Shown here: in pieces, positions 48,191 through 57,851 of the stretch | Layout of the letters: every line of letters starts with the position of its first letter | Position numbering within the stretch: the stretch's first letter is position 1 | Assembly (NCBI RefSeq): GCF_047238345.1 | Contig: NZ_JBDFMQ010000002.1 | Location: 62,001 to 126,000 of the forward strand | Reading direction: 5' to 3' | DNA: 64,000 nt | DNA from: Shouchella sp047238345 | GTDB taxonomy: Bacteria; Bacillota; Bacilli; Bacillales; Bacillaceae_D | Notes under the pieces: generated by a model | What the model saw: the letters and a program-made list of their open reading frames with translations, nothing else | Databases searched by the model: none | What the model was told of the DNA's origin: nothing | Made by a program: the position numbers and the translations under genes

Positions 48191-48355
48191 ATGGGTTTTT
48201 TTATTACCTGGTTAAATGATGTTTGTGTTAGTAACAGTACTATGGATTTTTTTCCTATTCAATTTCAAAATGTTTACACAGGCTTATTAGGATTCTTTTA
48301 TGTAATCATTATGATGAGCTTCATTCTACTTGGGATTCCTAAAAGGAAAAATTGA
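48191..48355 (+). CDS. Possible small membrane protein, 54 aa
   Basis: From ATG 48191 the frame gives MGFFITWLNDVCVSNSTMDF then one strong membrane helix (about 33-48) and a basic end (GIPKRKN). No ribosome site is visible, so it may be the remnant of a longer gene. From 48356 to 48620 nothing is recognised apart from AAAGGCCAGCG/GCTGGTCTTT, a weak terminator at 48407-48432. Confidence 0.35.
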   Translation: MGFFITWLNDVCVSNSTMDFFPIQFQNVYTGLLGFFYVIIMMSFILLGIPKRKN

Positions 48356-48620
48356 TCATCCCCAAAATAATATCTAACAATTAGAATTAATTGCAGTTAG
48401 AATACAAAAGGCCAGCGTATTGCTGGTCTTTTGTTATGTAAATTTAAGTACTATGGTTATGCTCTAGCTGCATCGAGTCTATTCATAAGTGTATATTCAT
48501 TTGATATTAAACTCTGAATTCATCTCTAAAAAAATGAATTCAATATATAAACTCAACTAGCTCCAACCCTCGTTTTCCTTCATAATAACTAAAACACTAC
48601 AAAACGATAAGGGGAGATGG

Positions 48621-49660
48621 ATGTTGAACCACGAAACCTTACTTTTAGATGCCAGCCGAGCCTTTTTGAAAGCCCAGGGCATGAACGAGATTCTTTCGGT
48701 TTTGACTCGATCCGTTGCGGCTTTAGTGAAGGATGCCGATATGGTCTTAGTGTACACCTATGATCATGACAAACAGGTCTTACAATTAACTCGTGGGGAG
48801 GGCGACATTTCACACCAACTTTACCAAGTGGCCTTTTGCCCAGGCGAGTCCATTACGGGGTTTGTCTATATGAACCAAACGACTATGCTCCTTCGCCAAC
48901 CAAGTGACGTGGAGCAAGCGATGGCCAATATGTCTGCGTCAAACAGGCTCTCTTACCTAGCTGGTGTGTCTCATCAGACCGTTCATAGTTCATTTAGCAT
49001 TCCCATCATTATTAATGATTCGTGTATTGCTACGCTTACAGCAAATCGATTGACGCATCCAACCCCCTTTACAGAGAAGGATTTGGAACTGGTCATGGAA
49101 TTGCTAGACTATGCAAAATTCGCTCTTGAGAAAGAGATTCAAATGCAGCATGCCACTTTCGTCATAAACGACTATCAAATAAAAGTGGAAGCAAAGCGAT
49201 ACTTTCAACAAGCGCTGTCAGAAAGTGGGGATGCTGACCACGTTGTTCGATTATTGCGTCGGCGCTTACCGAACGGGTCCGTTTATCTAAGTGAACATCC
49301 GATTCATCAGCATCATTCCACACCCATTCGCTTTCATCAACAGCACACAGAATGGCTCGTCTACACGAATCAACCTCATCAAACGGAAGCCATTTACCTT
49401 GAAGAAGCGGCATCTGCCATTGGCCTTTTACGAACGTTTGAATATCAAAAGATCGAAGAGGACTTGCTCAAGGATGAAAAGGAATTTGCAGATAGCTTAG
49501 AAAACCATCATTATGACCTGGCTTTTTGGGACATGCCATCCAACACCCCTGTCGTCTGCCTGGTAATGTGCGGATCAAAAGGAAACCAGCTAAAAGAATA
49601 TCAAACACTCCAAAAGCTATTCGTTGACCTGCAGCATCGCTGGAAGCTCATCTTCTATAA
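48621..49660 (+). pseudogene. PucR/CdaR-like regulator, N-terminal part, cut by transposon
   Basis: The gene starts at ATG 48621 after GGGGAGATGG and encodes a GAF-like sensor (about 1-175: HETLLLDASRAFLKAQGMNE) and a central region. At 49660 it meets the left end of the cadmium transposon and runs 12 codons into it to a stop at 49697. Joining 49660 to 58065, with removal of one copy of the TATAA duplication, restores one open frame (WKLIFYK to QKWVLYLEDQEHAR) ending in a PucR helix-turn-helix. The regulator is thus freshly inactivated. Its likely targets are the catabolic genes from 58693. Confidence 0.88.
49656..49660. repeat. Target-site duplication, left copy (TATAA)
   Basis: TATAA directly precedes the left GGGG end and is repeated at 58060-58064 after the right end, the 5-bp duplication typical of Tn3-family insertion. 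Confidence 0.9.
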
Positions 49661-49698
49661 GGGGTCCTACCAACAAAACGCGGAAAACATACGCTAAG
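49661..49698 (+). repeat. Left terminal inverted repeat, 38 bp
   Basis: Begins GGGGTCCTACCAAC and ends ACGCTAAG, the canonical Tn3-family layout. It is identical to the reverse complement of 58022-58059. The near-identity continues inward to about 49756. Confidence 0.93.
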
Positions 49699-49715
49699 CA
49701 AATTTCGACATGAAG

Positions 49716-49753
49716 AAAGCCGATTTTTCCTTCGCTAGGAATCATCGGCTTTT
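49716..49753 (-). terminator. Hairpin downstream of tnpA within the left end
   Basis: AAAGCCGAT pairs with ATCGGCTTT around a long loop that itself contains TCCTTCGCTAGGA. It lies just past the tnpA stop on the minus strand and probably ends its transcript and shields it from readthrough. Confidence 0.5.
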
Positions 49754-49757
49754 AGTA

Positions 49758-52709
49758 TTATTGGATAAGAGGGCGTAGTGAATGTAGACTTGCTACTTTA
49801 CTTGCATCAAAGTTGTATTCACCAAGAAAATTAATGTGTTCCCATCCTAACGGAGAAACATGTTTAAGTAAATCTTCTCTCAAATTCCCCTTTTCCTTCA
49901 ATAATTTTGTTGCTTCTGTAAGATAAACAGTATTCCATACGCTAATAGCGTTTATTAGAATGTTTAAAGCACTTGCACGTTGTAGTTGGTCTTGTATTCC
50001 TCGTTCTCGTAACTCACCTCGTTTTCCAAAGAATAAGGCTCTTGCTAACCCATTCATGGCTTCCCCCTTATTTAGTCCTCGCTGAATTCGACGGCGCAGT
50101 GTTTCGTTAGATATGTAATCCAAAATAAAAATGGTCTTTTCGATTCTCCCCATTTCTCGCAAAGTAATTGCAAGTTTATTTTGTCTCGCATATGACCCTA
50201 ATTTCCCCATAATAAGTGAACCAGACACTTTTCCTTCTCGAATAGAATGAGCTACACGCAATACGTCATCAAAATTCTCTTGAATAATTTTAGTATTAAT
50301 ACGACCACGGAGTATATTTTCTAGTTTTGGGAAATCATTCGGCATTTGAATGGTGAAAAGCTTAGAGTCAGCTAAATCACGTAGCCTTGGTGCAAAACGA
50401 AATCCTAATAAATGACTCAATCCAAATACTGAGTCGGCGTAGCCAGCTGTATCTGTAAAATGCTCTTCAATATTTAAATCTGTCTCATGATGAAGTAATC
50501 CATCGATAACGTGTACAGCATCACGAGCATTGGTATTAATGACTTTCGTATAAAAACTTGAAAATTGATCACTGGTAAATCGATAAATGGTTGCCCCTTT
50601 TCCAGACCCGTAGTGTGGATTAGCATCGGCATGTAACGATGAAACACCAATCTGTACACGCATTCCATCAGAGGAAGAAGTACTTCCATCTCCCCAATAG
50701 GAAGCTAGTTTAAGCTTATGTTGAAAATTTACTAATGTCGCTTGTGCACGACTTATAGTATCATCGAATAAACGCCATTGCGCTGCATTAGCCATTTGAT
50801 GATAGGTGACTCCTGGTGTCGCTTCTGCCATTTTAGTAAGTCCTATGTTAGTTCCCATCGCCATGAGAGCAGCCATGAGAACTACTTTTCCCTCTCCCTT
50901 TGGTGGGCGATTGGTCGAGGCATGTATCAACATTTCATCAAATCCTGTCCAGTGTGCTACCTCCATTAAAAGATCAGTGAGCTTTATTCTTGGCAACATA
51001 TTATATAAAGACAGGCTAAAAGCTCTCGCTTCTTCGGGTGTATTCTTCTCCAAACGGTCCACTCGGATCTTAGCCTTTTCGATATTTACTCCTTCTAGAG
51101 AATCAAGATTATTTGAAACCCATGTAAGGCGTTGAGCTAGTGACTTTCTTCTTTCCTCAAGATATTCATCTGCCGATGAACGAACGGCTAGTTTAGTGTC
51201 CGTAAGACGAGTTGTTGTCCAATCTTCTTTAGGAACAAGATACTCTTCAAAATCTTTATGAAGTCTACTACCGACTACGGATATGTCGCCTGAACGAATA
51301 TGATTTTTCAACTCTGTTAGTGCAGCCATCTCATAATAGTGCCGGTTAATTATTCCATCATCACCATAAACATGCTTCTTCCAACGTTTGGGAATAAAAT
51401 CTACCGGGGCATCATTTGGAATTTTTCTTTTACCAGATTCATTTATTTCATTTAGCGTTTTTAGGGCTTGTAATAATGGTTCAGTACCTTGTGTAGAACG
51501 AAATTCAAGAGATTTAAGAAAAGTAGGAGTATATTTTCTTAGATAAGAAAATCGATTTTCTAACAAATCTAGATAATCGTAATCCATCGGTCGGGCTAAT
51601 TTTTGGGCTTCTTCAACGGAAGAAACAATTTTATCCCACGGCATAATCATTTCAATAGCATTAAATGGATCGATCCCTTCATTTCGTGCTTGAATAAGTG
51701 CAGCACCAATATCTGCAAAATGCACGACTTTTTCATTCACTGCTTTTCCATTTTCTTTTTGCATTTCCTCTTGTGTTTTACGACCCTTTGATTGTAAAAT
51801 CATCATTTGTCGATCGTGAATTTCAATTGCTTGGTCAATTAGATTTTGGCTTAGTGTTACTAGATAGGCAACAAGAATTGCATATTTCTTCATTTCTTTA
51901 AATCTTCGAAATGAGTGTGGCTCATACCGTGCTCCAATACGAGATAATTGAAGTAACCGATTGGGATGGATTTGTTCTGTATTTATTTCTAATTTAAACT
52001 CTCGAATATATTCTAAGCGCTTTATTACTTTTAAAAAGGCTTCAGGTGAAGATTGGCCGGGAATCTCCCTCAGCCATGCTAAAGGGGTTTTTCTATTGTC
52101 TACAAATGGATCTATAAGTTTATCTAACTTTTGTTTTTGCCATTTGGAAAGAGTACAAGTTAATGATTTAAAAATCTTTTCCTCTGCTCGTTGACGAGTT
52201 TCCCAAACAAGCCTTTCTATAGTAGTCATGCCAGGGAGAATAATTTTCTGATTACGTAGTTCTTCTTGTGCTGTACGAAGAAGATACATTGAATTTCCAT
52301 TTTGAAGGGCATGATTCAAAAGAAACTGAGCTACCTTGCGATAGTTCCCTAAGGAAAAGTTTTGATAACCATAAACTTGACGGATTTCTTCCATATGCTC
52401 ATGTTTAGTTGGCTCTCGTTGAGCATATAAAGAAAGTGAATTAGGTTTAACATTTATTTGTCTAGCTATGTATTTGATAATGTAATCTGGAATAGGTCCG
52501 ACATCTGAAAGGGACCATCCGGGATAGCGTAGAACACATAATTGAGCAGCAAAGCCTAATCGATTATGATCTCTTCTGTGTCGTTTTATAATTTCAAGGT
52601 CATATTGTGAAAAAGTATAATAAGTTTCTAGTTCACTTTCACTCATATCAGCTGGAATTCGTATAAATTCCGTTCTTTGATCTTCTGTTAGTAATTCTTT
52701 CCCTCTCAT
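49758..52709 (-). CDS. tnpA: Tn3-family transposase TnpA
   Basis: The 983 residues match the usual 960-1010 of the family. The N-terminal DNA-binding part has SQYDLEIIKRHRRDHNRLGF. The C-terminal DDE region shows SSDGMRVQIG, NPHYGSGKGATIYRF, HFTDTAGYADSVFGL and RRRIQRGLNKGEAMNGLARA. It cuts and joins the 38-bp ends to make a cointegrate, resolved by TnpR. One base separates it from tnpR upstream, so the two form an operon. ATG 52709; no frameshift seen. Confidence 0.96.
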   Translation of the reverse strand: MRGKELLTEDQRTEFIRIPADMSESELETYYTFSQYDLEIIKRHRRDHNRLGFAAQLCVLRYPGWSLSDVGPIPDYIIKYIARQINVKPNSLSLYAQREPTKHEHMEEIRQVYGYQNFSLGNYRKVAQFLLNHALQNGNSMYLLRTAQEELRNQKIILPGMTTIERLVWETRQRAEEKIFKSLTCTLSKWQKQKLDKLIDPFVDNRKTPLAWLREIPGQSSPEAFLKVIKRLEYIREFKLEINTEQIHPNRLLQLSRIGARYEPHSFRRFKEMKKYAILVAYLVTLSQNLIDQAIEIHDRQMMILQSKGRKTQEEMQKENGKAVNEKVVHFADIGAALIQARNEGIDPFNAIEMIMPWDKIVSSVEEAQKLARPMDYDYLDLLENRFSYLRKYTPTFLKSLEFRSTQGTEPLLQALKTLNEINESGKRKIPNDAPVDFIPKRWKKHVYGDDGIINRHYYEMAALTELKNHIRSGDISVVGSRLHKDFEEYLVPKEDWTTTRLTDTKLAVRSSADEYLEERRKSLAQRLTWVSNNLDSLEGVNIEKAKIRVDRLEKNTPEEARAFSLSLYNMLPRIKLTDLLMEVAHWTGFDEMLIHASTNRPPKGEGKVVLMAALMAMGTNIGLTKMAEATPGVTYHQMANAAQWRLFDDTISRAQATLVNFQHKLKLASYWGDGSTSSSDGMRVQIGVSSLHADANPHYGSGKGATIYRFTSDQFSSFYTKVINTNARDAVHVIDGLLHHETDLNIEEHFTDTAGYADSVFGLSHLLGFRFAPRLRDLADSKLFTIQMPNDFPKLENILRGRINTKIIQENFDDVLRVAHSIREGKVSGSLIMGKLGSYARQNKLAITLREMGRIEKTIFILDYISNETLRRRIQRGLNKGEAMNGLARALFFGKRGELRERGIQDQLQRASALNILINAISVWNTVYLTEATKLLKEKGNLREDLLKHVSPLGWEHINFLGEYNFDASKVASLHSLRPLIQ

Positions 52710-52710
52710 G

Positions 52711-53283
52711 CTACAACTCCTTGCTAGATATCTTTTTCTTTTCTAGATAACGATATAAGGTTGTCGCTCCAATCCCTGTTGCCGTCTTAATTTGAGATAA
52801 AGAGTAATCTTTGCTTTCATACATTTTTATAGCAAGTTCTCTTTTCTTTAAATCAACCTTCGGTCTGCCTCCGTTTCTTCCTCTAGATCTAGCAGCCGTC
52901 AATCCATCTTTCGTTCGTTCACTAATAATATCTCGTTCTAATTCTGCTATGCTGGCTAACATTCTGAAAAAGAACCGTCCCATAGCAGTTGTGGTATCGA
53001 TCTTGTCTTGTATGGAAACAAAATGAATTTCCTTTGATTCGAAATATTCCATAAGCTCAATTAAATGTTTGGTACTACGACTAATACGATCTAATTTATA
53101 AACAATGACTGTGTCATCTTTACGTAAAACTTTAAGTAGTTCATCTAATTGAGGTCGATTTTTCATCTTTCCTGATTCTTTTTCTTCAAAAATCTGATCC
53201 ACTCCGTAGTGAGCTAATGCATCGAGTTGTAATGATAATGATTGAACTTGTGTACTTACGCGTGCATATCCAAATTTCAACAC
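52711..53283 (-). CDS. tnpR: Serine resolvase TnpR
   Basis: The 190 residues of a small serine recombinase: KFGYARVSTQVQSLSLQLDA with the catalytic Ser near residue 9, then YKLDRISRSTKHLIELMEYF, the E-helix ERDIISERTKDGLTAARSRG, and a C-terminal helix-turn-helix (YSLSQIKTATGIGATTLYRY). It resolves cointegrates at res, likely in 53284-53500. GTG 53283 follows GGGGAG. Intact. Confidence 0.94.
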   Translation of the reverse strand: MLKFGYARVSTQVQSLSLQLDALAHYGVDQIFEEKESGKMKNRPQLDELLKVLRKDDTVIVYKLDRISRSTKHLIELMEYFESKEIHFVSIQDKIDTTTAMGRFFFRMLASIAELERDIISERTKDGLTAARSRGRNGGRPKVDLKKRELAIKMYESKDYSLSQIKTATGIGATTLYRYLEKKKISSKEL

Positions 53284-53490
53284 GAATCTCCCCTTTTCTA
53301 TTATGTTAACTATACCAAAAAGGGCTTTTAAATAGATATATTGGTCTTTTGATTTTGGTTATATTTTTGGTTATGTATTTAAGTTGTTTTTAAGGTTTTT
53401 AGAGAAGTTCTCTATTCATAACCAAAAACGGTCGTTATTGGTGGCAAAGTTCATATTTATGTATAACGTTATTATATTCATTTGAATATC
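53284..53490. promoter_or_regulatory. Probable res site between tnpR and the cad genes
   Basis: It contains repeated GGTTAT and ATAACC motifs (TTTTGGTTATATTTTTGGTTA near 53353-53373, ATTCATAACCAAAAACGG near 53413-53430), suitable as TnpR subsites. Position next to tnpR is typical. Exact subsites I, II and III are not resolved by eye. Confidence 0.55.
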
Positions 53491-53493
53491 TTA

Positions 53494-53522
53494 TTGACAA
53501 GATTTTATAAGAGAACTATGAT
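53494..53522 (+). promoter_or_regulatory. cad operon promoter
   Basis: TTGACA (53494-53499) and TATGAT (53517-53522) lie 17 bp apart, upstream of the CadC operator and the cadC start. This is a strong sigma-A promoter. Confidence 0.7.
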
Positions 53523-53538
53523 TTAAATATACTTATAA

Positions 53539-53554
53539 TCAAATGATCATTTGA
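53539..53554 (+). promoter_or_regulatory. CadC operator palindrome
   Basis: TCAAATGATCATTTGA is a perfect 16-bp palindrome between the promoter and the cadC ribosome site, resembling the TCAAATAxxTATTTGA operator of staphylococcal cadC. A half-like TTCATTTGAATAT lies at 53478-53490. Repression by CadC and release by Cd/Pb/Zn is expected. Confidence 0.75.
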
Positions 53555-53568
53555 ATATGGAGGGTATT

Positions 53569-53943
53569 ATGAAAACGAATAATTCAAACGGTAATCATGA
53601 CCAATGTGAAATGTTTTATTATGACGAGGAGAAAGTGAACAGACTATCCTTGAGGATCGAATCAAAAGAATTTACTGCAACGGCAGATATTTTTAAAGCT
53701 CTTTCTGATGAGACAAGACTTAAGATTGCTTATACATTGACGGAGGATAATGAGTTATGTGTATGTGATATTGCAAGTATTATCGGGATAACAAATGCGA
53801 CAGCTTCCCATCACTTACGTCATTTGCGAAACTTACGTATTGCTAAAAGTAGAAAGCAAGGAAAGATGGTTTTTTATTCCATAGACGACCCCCATGTTAC
53901 AAGTCTTATTGTAAATACCATGGTTCATAGTCAGGAGGACTAG
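53569..53943 (+). CDS. cadC: CadC, ArsR/SmtB-type metal-responsive repressor
   Basis: The 124 residues match CadC: YYDEEKVNRLSL in the N-terminal arm, with a cysteine in HDQCEMFYYDE, then NELCVCDIASIIGITNATAS with the metal-binding CVC pair and recognition helix, and HHLRHLRNLRIAKSRKQGKM. Cd, Pb or Zn binding to the alpha-3N cysteines releases DNA. GGAGGG before ATG 53569 decides the start against TTG 53551, which lies in the operator. cadA follows after 1 nt. Confidence 0.93.
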   Translation: MKTNNSNGNHDQCEMFYYDEEKVNRLSLRIESKEFTATADIFKALSDETRLKIAYTLTEDNELCVCDIASIIGITNATASHHLRHLRNLRIAKSRKQGKMVFYSIDDPHVTSLIVNTMVHSQED

Positions 53944-53944
53944 T

Positions 53945-56107
53945 ATGCCAAAAAAAGCGCCAGAAAATAAAAAAAATGTATATCGTGTTCAAGGATTTAC
54001 GTGTGCAAACTGTGCCAGTAAATTTGAAAAGAATGTTAAGGATTTACCGGGTGTAGCAGATGCAAAAGTGAATTTTGGAGCATCAAAAATAGCGGTATAC
54101 GGTGAAACAACATCACAGGAACTAGAAAGAGCAGGAGCTTTTGAGAACCTAAAAGTGTCTGCTGAAAATTCAAGAGGGCACGATCCGAAAGGTGAAGAGC
54201 CTGATAAAGAAGAAATACCTTTTTATAAAAAGCATAGTACCTTACTCTATTCATCTTTATTTTTGGCTCTCGGTTTCATTTCCATGCTTGTAAACGGAAA
54301 TGAAAACATGGTCACTGCTTTATTATTTATAACTTCGATGATAGTGGGAGGGCTTTCGCTTTTTAGAACTGGATTACAAAATTTAATACGTTTTGAGTTC
54401 GATATGAGAACCTTAATGACGATTGCTGTTATTGGCGGAGTTATTATTGGAGAATGGGCGGAAGTTGCTATTGTTGTAATCCTCTTTGCGATCAGTGAAG
54501 CTTTAGAACGTTTCTCTATGGATAGAGCACGAAAGTCCATTAGTTCATTAATGGATATCGCACCAAAAGAAGCGTTGGTCAAACGGAACGGTGAAGAAAT
54601 GACGATCCATGTTAATGATATTTCAATCGGGGATGTCATGATTGTTAAACCAGGTCAAAAGATCGCGATGGATGGAGTCATTGTCAATGGATACTCTGCA
54701 ATTAACCAAGCTGCAATTACCGGTGAATCCGTTCCAGTTGAAAAAACTGTAGATGATGAGGTATTTGCAGGGACTCTTAATGATGAAGGTTTGCTTGAGG
54801 TTGAAATTACAAAACTGGTTGAAGATACAACGATATCAAAAATTGTTCACTTGGTTGAAGAAGCACAAGCAGAGCGTGCTCCATCTCAGGCTTTTGTTGA
54901 TAAATTTGCGAAATACTATACACCGATCATTATGATTATTGCAGCTTTAGTAGCCACAGTTCCGCCGTTGATCTTTGATGGCAGTTGGGAAACATGGATT
55001 TATCAAGGTTTAGCTGTCCTTGTCGTTGGTTGTCCTTGTGCGTTGGTTATTTCCACACCAATTTCAATTGTTTCGGCGATTGGAAATGCAGCGAAAAAGG
55101 GTGTTCTTATTAAAGGTGGAGTTTACCTGGAAGAAATCGGGAGATTAAAAGCCATTGCGTTTGATAAAACGGGTACTCTAACTAAAGGTGTTCCTGTAGT
55201 AACAGATTATCAAGCATTGAATAATCAAACAGAGGAACAAAAACTGTTTTCGATCATAACAGCTTTAGAATATCGATCTCAACATCCTTTGGCATCAGCC
55301 ATTATAAAAAAGGCTGAACATGAAAATATATCTTACGCTGGCATAGAAGTAGATGATTTTTCTTCAATTACAGGGAAAGGGATAAAAGGCACGATCAATG
55401 GGATTAGGTATTATATAGGTAATCCAAAATTGTTTAAAGAACTACCTAATTCCAATTTTGATAAGGAAGTCGAACAACAAGTAGTAGTTCTTCAAAAGCA
55501 AGGAAAAACCGTGATGGTCGTTGGAACAGAGAAAGAAATACTAGCCGTTATAGCTGTTGCTGATGAAGTTCGAGAAGTCAGCAAGGACGTTATTCAAAAG
55601 CTTCATCAAGCTGGGATCAAACAGACCGTTATGCTTACAGGTGATAACCATAGTACAGCGAATGCGATTGGTAGTCACGTAGGAGTGACAGATGTTCAAT
55701 CAGAATTATTACCTCAGGACAAATTAGACGTCATTAAACAATTGAGATCAAAGTACGATAACGTAGCTATGGTTGGGGATGGTGTTAACGATGCTCCAGC
55801 ATTAGCAGCTGCTACCGTTGGAATAGCAATGGGTGGCGCTGGGACCGATACTGCACTTGAAACGGCAGATGTTGCGTTAATGGGTGATGATTTAAGAAAA
55901 CTTCCATTTACAGTAAAACTCAGTCGTAAAACGCTTAATATCATTAAGGCAAATATTGCTTTTGCCATTGCGATTAAGTTACTTGCCTTAGTATTGGTGA
56001 TTCCTGGATGGCTAACCCTTTGGATTGCGATTCTTTCCGATATGGGAGCAACCCTTCTTGTTGCCTTAAACGGTTTACGACTTATGCAGGTCGAAGAAGA
56101 CGAATAA
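53945..56107 (+). CDS. cadA: CadA, P1B-type Cd2+/Zn2+/Pb2+-exporting ATPase
   Basis: The 720 residues have one N-terminal HMA domain (GFTCANCASKFEKNV, CxxC at about 18-21), eight membrane helices, TGES in the actuator, the transport motif GCPCALVIS (about 362), the phosphorylation site DKTGTLTKG (Asp about 405), HPLASAI for nucleotide binding and GDGVNDAPALAAA. It pumps divalent soft metals out of the cell with ATP. It lies 1 nt after cadC in the same operon. Full length. Confidence 0.96.
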   Translation: MPKKAPENKKNVYRVQGFTCANCASKFEKNVKDLPGVADAKVNFGASKIAVYGETTSQELERAGAFENLKVSAENSRGHDPKGEEPDKEEIPFYKKHSTLLYSSLFLALGFISMLVNGNENMVTALLFITSMIVGGLSLFRTGLQNLIRFEFDMRTLMTIAVIGGVIIGEWAEVAIVVILFAISEALERFSMDRARKSISSLMDIAPKEALVKRNGEEMTIHVNDISIGDVMIVKPGQKIAMDGVIVNGYSAINQAAITGESVPVEKTVDDEVFAGTLNDEGLLEVEITKLVEDTTISKIVHLVEEAQAERAPSQAFVDKFAKYYTPIIMIIAALVATVPPLIFDGSWETWIYQGLAVLVVGCPCALVISTPISIVSAIGNAAKKGVLIKGGVYLEEIGRLKAIAFDKTGTLTKGVPVVTDYQALNNQTEEQKLFSIITALEYRSQHPLASAIIKKAEHENISYAGIEVDDFSSITGKGIKGTINGIRYYIGNPKLFKELPNSNFDKEVEQQVVVLQKQGKTVMVVGTEKEILAVIAVADEVREVSKDVIQKLHQAGIKQTVMLTGDNHSTANAIGSHVGVTDVQSELLPQDKLDVIKQLRSKYDNVAMVGDGVNDAPALAAATVGIAMGGAGTDTALETADVALMGDDLRKLPFTVKLSRKTLNIIKANIAFAIAIKLLALVLVIPGWLTLWIAILSDMGATLLVALNGLRLMQVEEDE

Positions 56108-56113
56108 AATAAC

Positions 56114-56140
56114 AAGGACTTTCCAAACAGGAAGGTCCTT
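56114..56140 (+). terminator. Terminator after cadA
   Basis: AAGGACTTTCC pairs with GGAAGGTCCTT around AAACA with one wobble, followed by ATTT. Partial readthrough to the next gene is possible. Confidence 0.6.
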
Positions 56141-56176
56141 ATTTAAAGAAAATGTTGGATCAGGAGTTGGGGAAAT

Positions 56177-56788
56177 ATGGGGACAATTTTAACGGCAATG
56201 GCTGTTTACGTAGCAACGGGGATTGATTATCTTATTCTTCTTATTGTCTTATTTTCACAAATAAAAAAAGGACAATTAAAACATATTTTTATTGGTCAAT
56301 ATTTGGGAACGGCAGTCATTATTTCGGTGAGTTTTTTGGCTGCTTATGGTGTTGCTAACTTCGTTCCTCAACAATGGATTGTGGGACTCCTTGGACTTTT
56401 ACCCATTTATTTAGGCATAAAAGTATGGATAAAAGGCGAAGGAGATGAGGATAGCAATGTCTTATCCATTTTATCTTCAAATCGTTTTAATCAACTATTT
56501 TTAACGGTAACATTTATCGTATTAGCTTCAAGTGCAGATGATTTTTCTGTTTATGTCCCTTACTTCACTACGATCAATACAAGTGAAATTCCCATTGTTA
56601 TTATTGTCTTCTTCATTATGGTGGGTGTCTTATGCTATATTAGTTATCGTTTAGCGTCTGTACATTATATCTCGGAAAAAATAGAAAAATATGAACGATG
56701 GATTGTACCTATCGTATTCGTCGGTTTAGGGGTTTATATTATGTTTGAAAATGGCACGTTTAACGCTCTTGTAAAACTCTTTCAATAA
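56177..56788 (+). CDS. cadD: CadD-family cadmium resistance membrane protein
   Basis: The 203 residues form about six membrane segments, with the CadD pattern ATGIDYLILLIVLFSQIKKG and SSADDFSVYVPYFTTIN (about 118-135), where the acidic pair is conserved. CadD gives cadmium resistance in staphylococci, probably as a transporter of the LysE-like superfamily. AGGAGTTGGGG precedes ATG 56177. It complements CadA in the same transposon. Confidence 0.88.
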   Translation: MGTILTAMAVYVATGIDYLILLIVLFSQIKKGQLKHIFIGQYLGTAVIISVSFLAAYGVANFVPQQWIVGLLGLLPIYLGIKVWIKGEGDEDSNVLSILSSNRFNQLFLTVTFIVLASSADDFSVYVPYFTTINTSEIPIVIIVFFIMVGVLCYISYRLASVHYISEKIEKYERWIVPIVFVGLGVYIMFENGTFNALVKLFQ

Positions 56789-56807
56789 GTTTAAAGGAGA
56801 AGATACA

Positions 56808-57827
56808 ATGGAATATGATGTGATTGTGATTGGTGGTGGGCAAGCTGGTTTGGCGGTGGCTTATGCATTGAAAGAAAAAAAGAAAACGTTGATCCTTGAT
56901 GAGAATGAACAGACAGGTGACTCATGGAAAAAACGATATGATTCTTTGCAATTATTCACACCAAGAAATTATAGCGAGTTATTTGATTTTAAATTCAGGG
57001 GAGACCCTAAAGGGTTTCCTCATAAAGACGAAGTTGTTTCGTACTTACAAGAGTTTGAAATAAAAAATCAATTGTCGGTCCTACACAACCAACAAGTTAT
57101 AAAACTATCAAGAGGAAATGACCAAACGTTTCGTGTCATCACTCAAAATCAAACTTATATGGTAAAAAACGTAGTGATTGCAACTGGAGCTTTCCACAAT
57201 CCATTTATTCCAGACATTCATGATCACTCGATTCCCTATATGATTCATGCTTCTGCATATAAAAATCCAACACAGATCCCTCAAGGGGATGTTTTAATTA
57301 TTGGGGCTGGAAATACAGGAATTCAAATTGCCGCAGAGTTATCGAAGTCCCATACCGTCATGCTTGCGAAGAGTAAACCCATAAAAAGTATTCCTCATAG
57401 TTTGGCGGGGAAAAGCTTATTTTGGTGGTTAGAGACTTTCCGAATCACTAAAGCAAGCCCGTCCTCAATTGTAGGGAAAATGCTCCGAAAGAGAGATCCC
57501 ATAATTGGTGATGATTATAAGATCGTTAAAGATCAGGTAGAGATACTTGGTCGTGTTCGTCAAATCATTGACGGTCAGGTGCATATACAAGATACGCTCC
57601 CCAAAAAAGTAACATCAATCATCTGGGCAACCGGATATCGAAATAATTACTCTTGGATTGATATTGATGGAGTTATAGATGATCACGGTAAACCCATTCA
57701 TCGCTTTGGAATTACAGAGATAAAGGGGCTTTATTTCATAGGCCAAAGTTGGCAAAGTAAGAGAAGTTCGGCACTCATTTATGGTGTAAGTGGTGACGCC
57801 AAAATGATTGCAAAAGAAATCTTATAA
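56808..57827 (+). CDS. FAD/NAD(P)-dependent oxidoreductase (CzcO-like)
   Basis: The 339 residues have an FAD-binding GxGxxG (VIVIGGGQAGLAVAYAL), FMO-like TGDSWKKRYDSLQLFTP, the NADP-binding ADVLIIGAGNTGIQIAAE-like segment (GDVLIIGAGNTGIQIAAE about 164-181) and ATGYRNNYSW. Such flavoproteins often ride with metal-resistance genes and are named after the Czc systems, though no metal role is proven. AAAGGAGAAG before ATG 56808, 19 nt after cadD, makes it part of the cargo operon. Confidence 0.85.
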   Translation: MEYDVIVIGGGQAGLAVAYALKEKKKTLILDENEQTGDSWKKRYDSLQLFTPRNYSELFDFKFRGDPKGFPHKDEVVSYLQEFEIKNQLSVLHNQQVIKLSRGNDQTFRVITQNQTYMVKNVVIATGAFHNPFIPDIHDHSIPYMIHASAYKNPTQIPQGDVLIIGAGNTGIQIAAELSKSHTVMLAKSKPIKSIPHSLAGKSLFWWLETFRITKASPSSIVGKMLRKRDPIIGDDYKIVKDQVEILGRVRQIIDGQVHIQDTLPKKVTSIIWATGYRNNYSWIDIDGVIDDHGKPIHRFGITEIKGLYFIGQSWQSKRSSALIYGVSGDAKMIAKEIL

Positions 57828-57851
57828 TGAATAAAAATGGGGGTGCTGAAC

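Noticed and set aside
50474..52194. Several frames of 60-110 codons inside tnpA
   Set aside because: They are antisense or shifted shadows of the intact 983-codon transposase gene.
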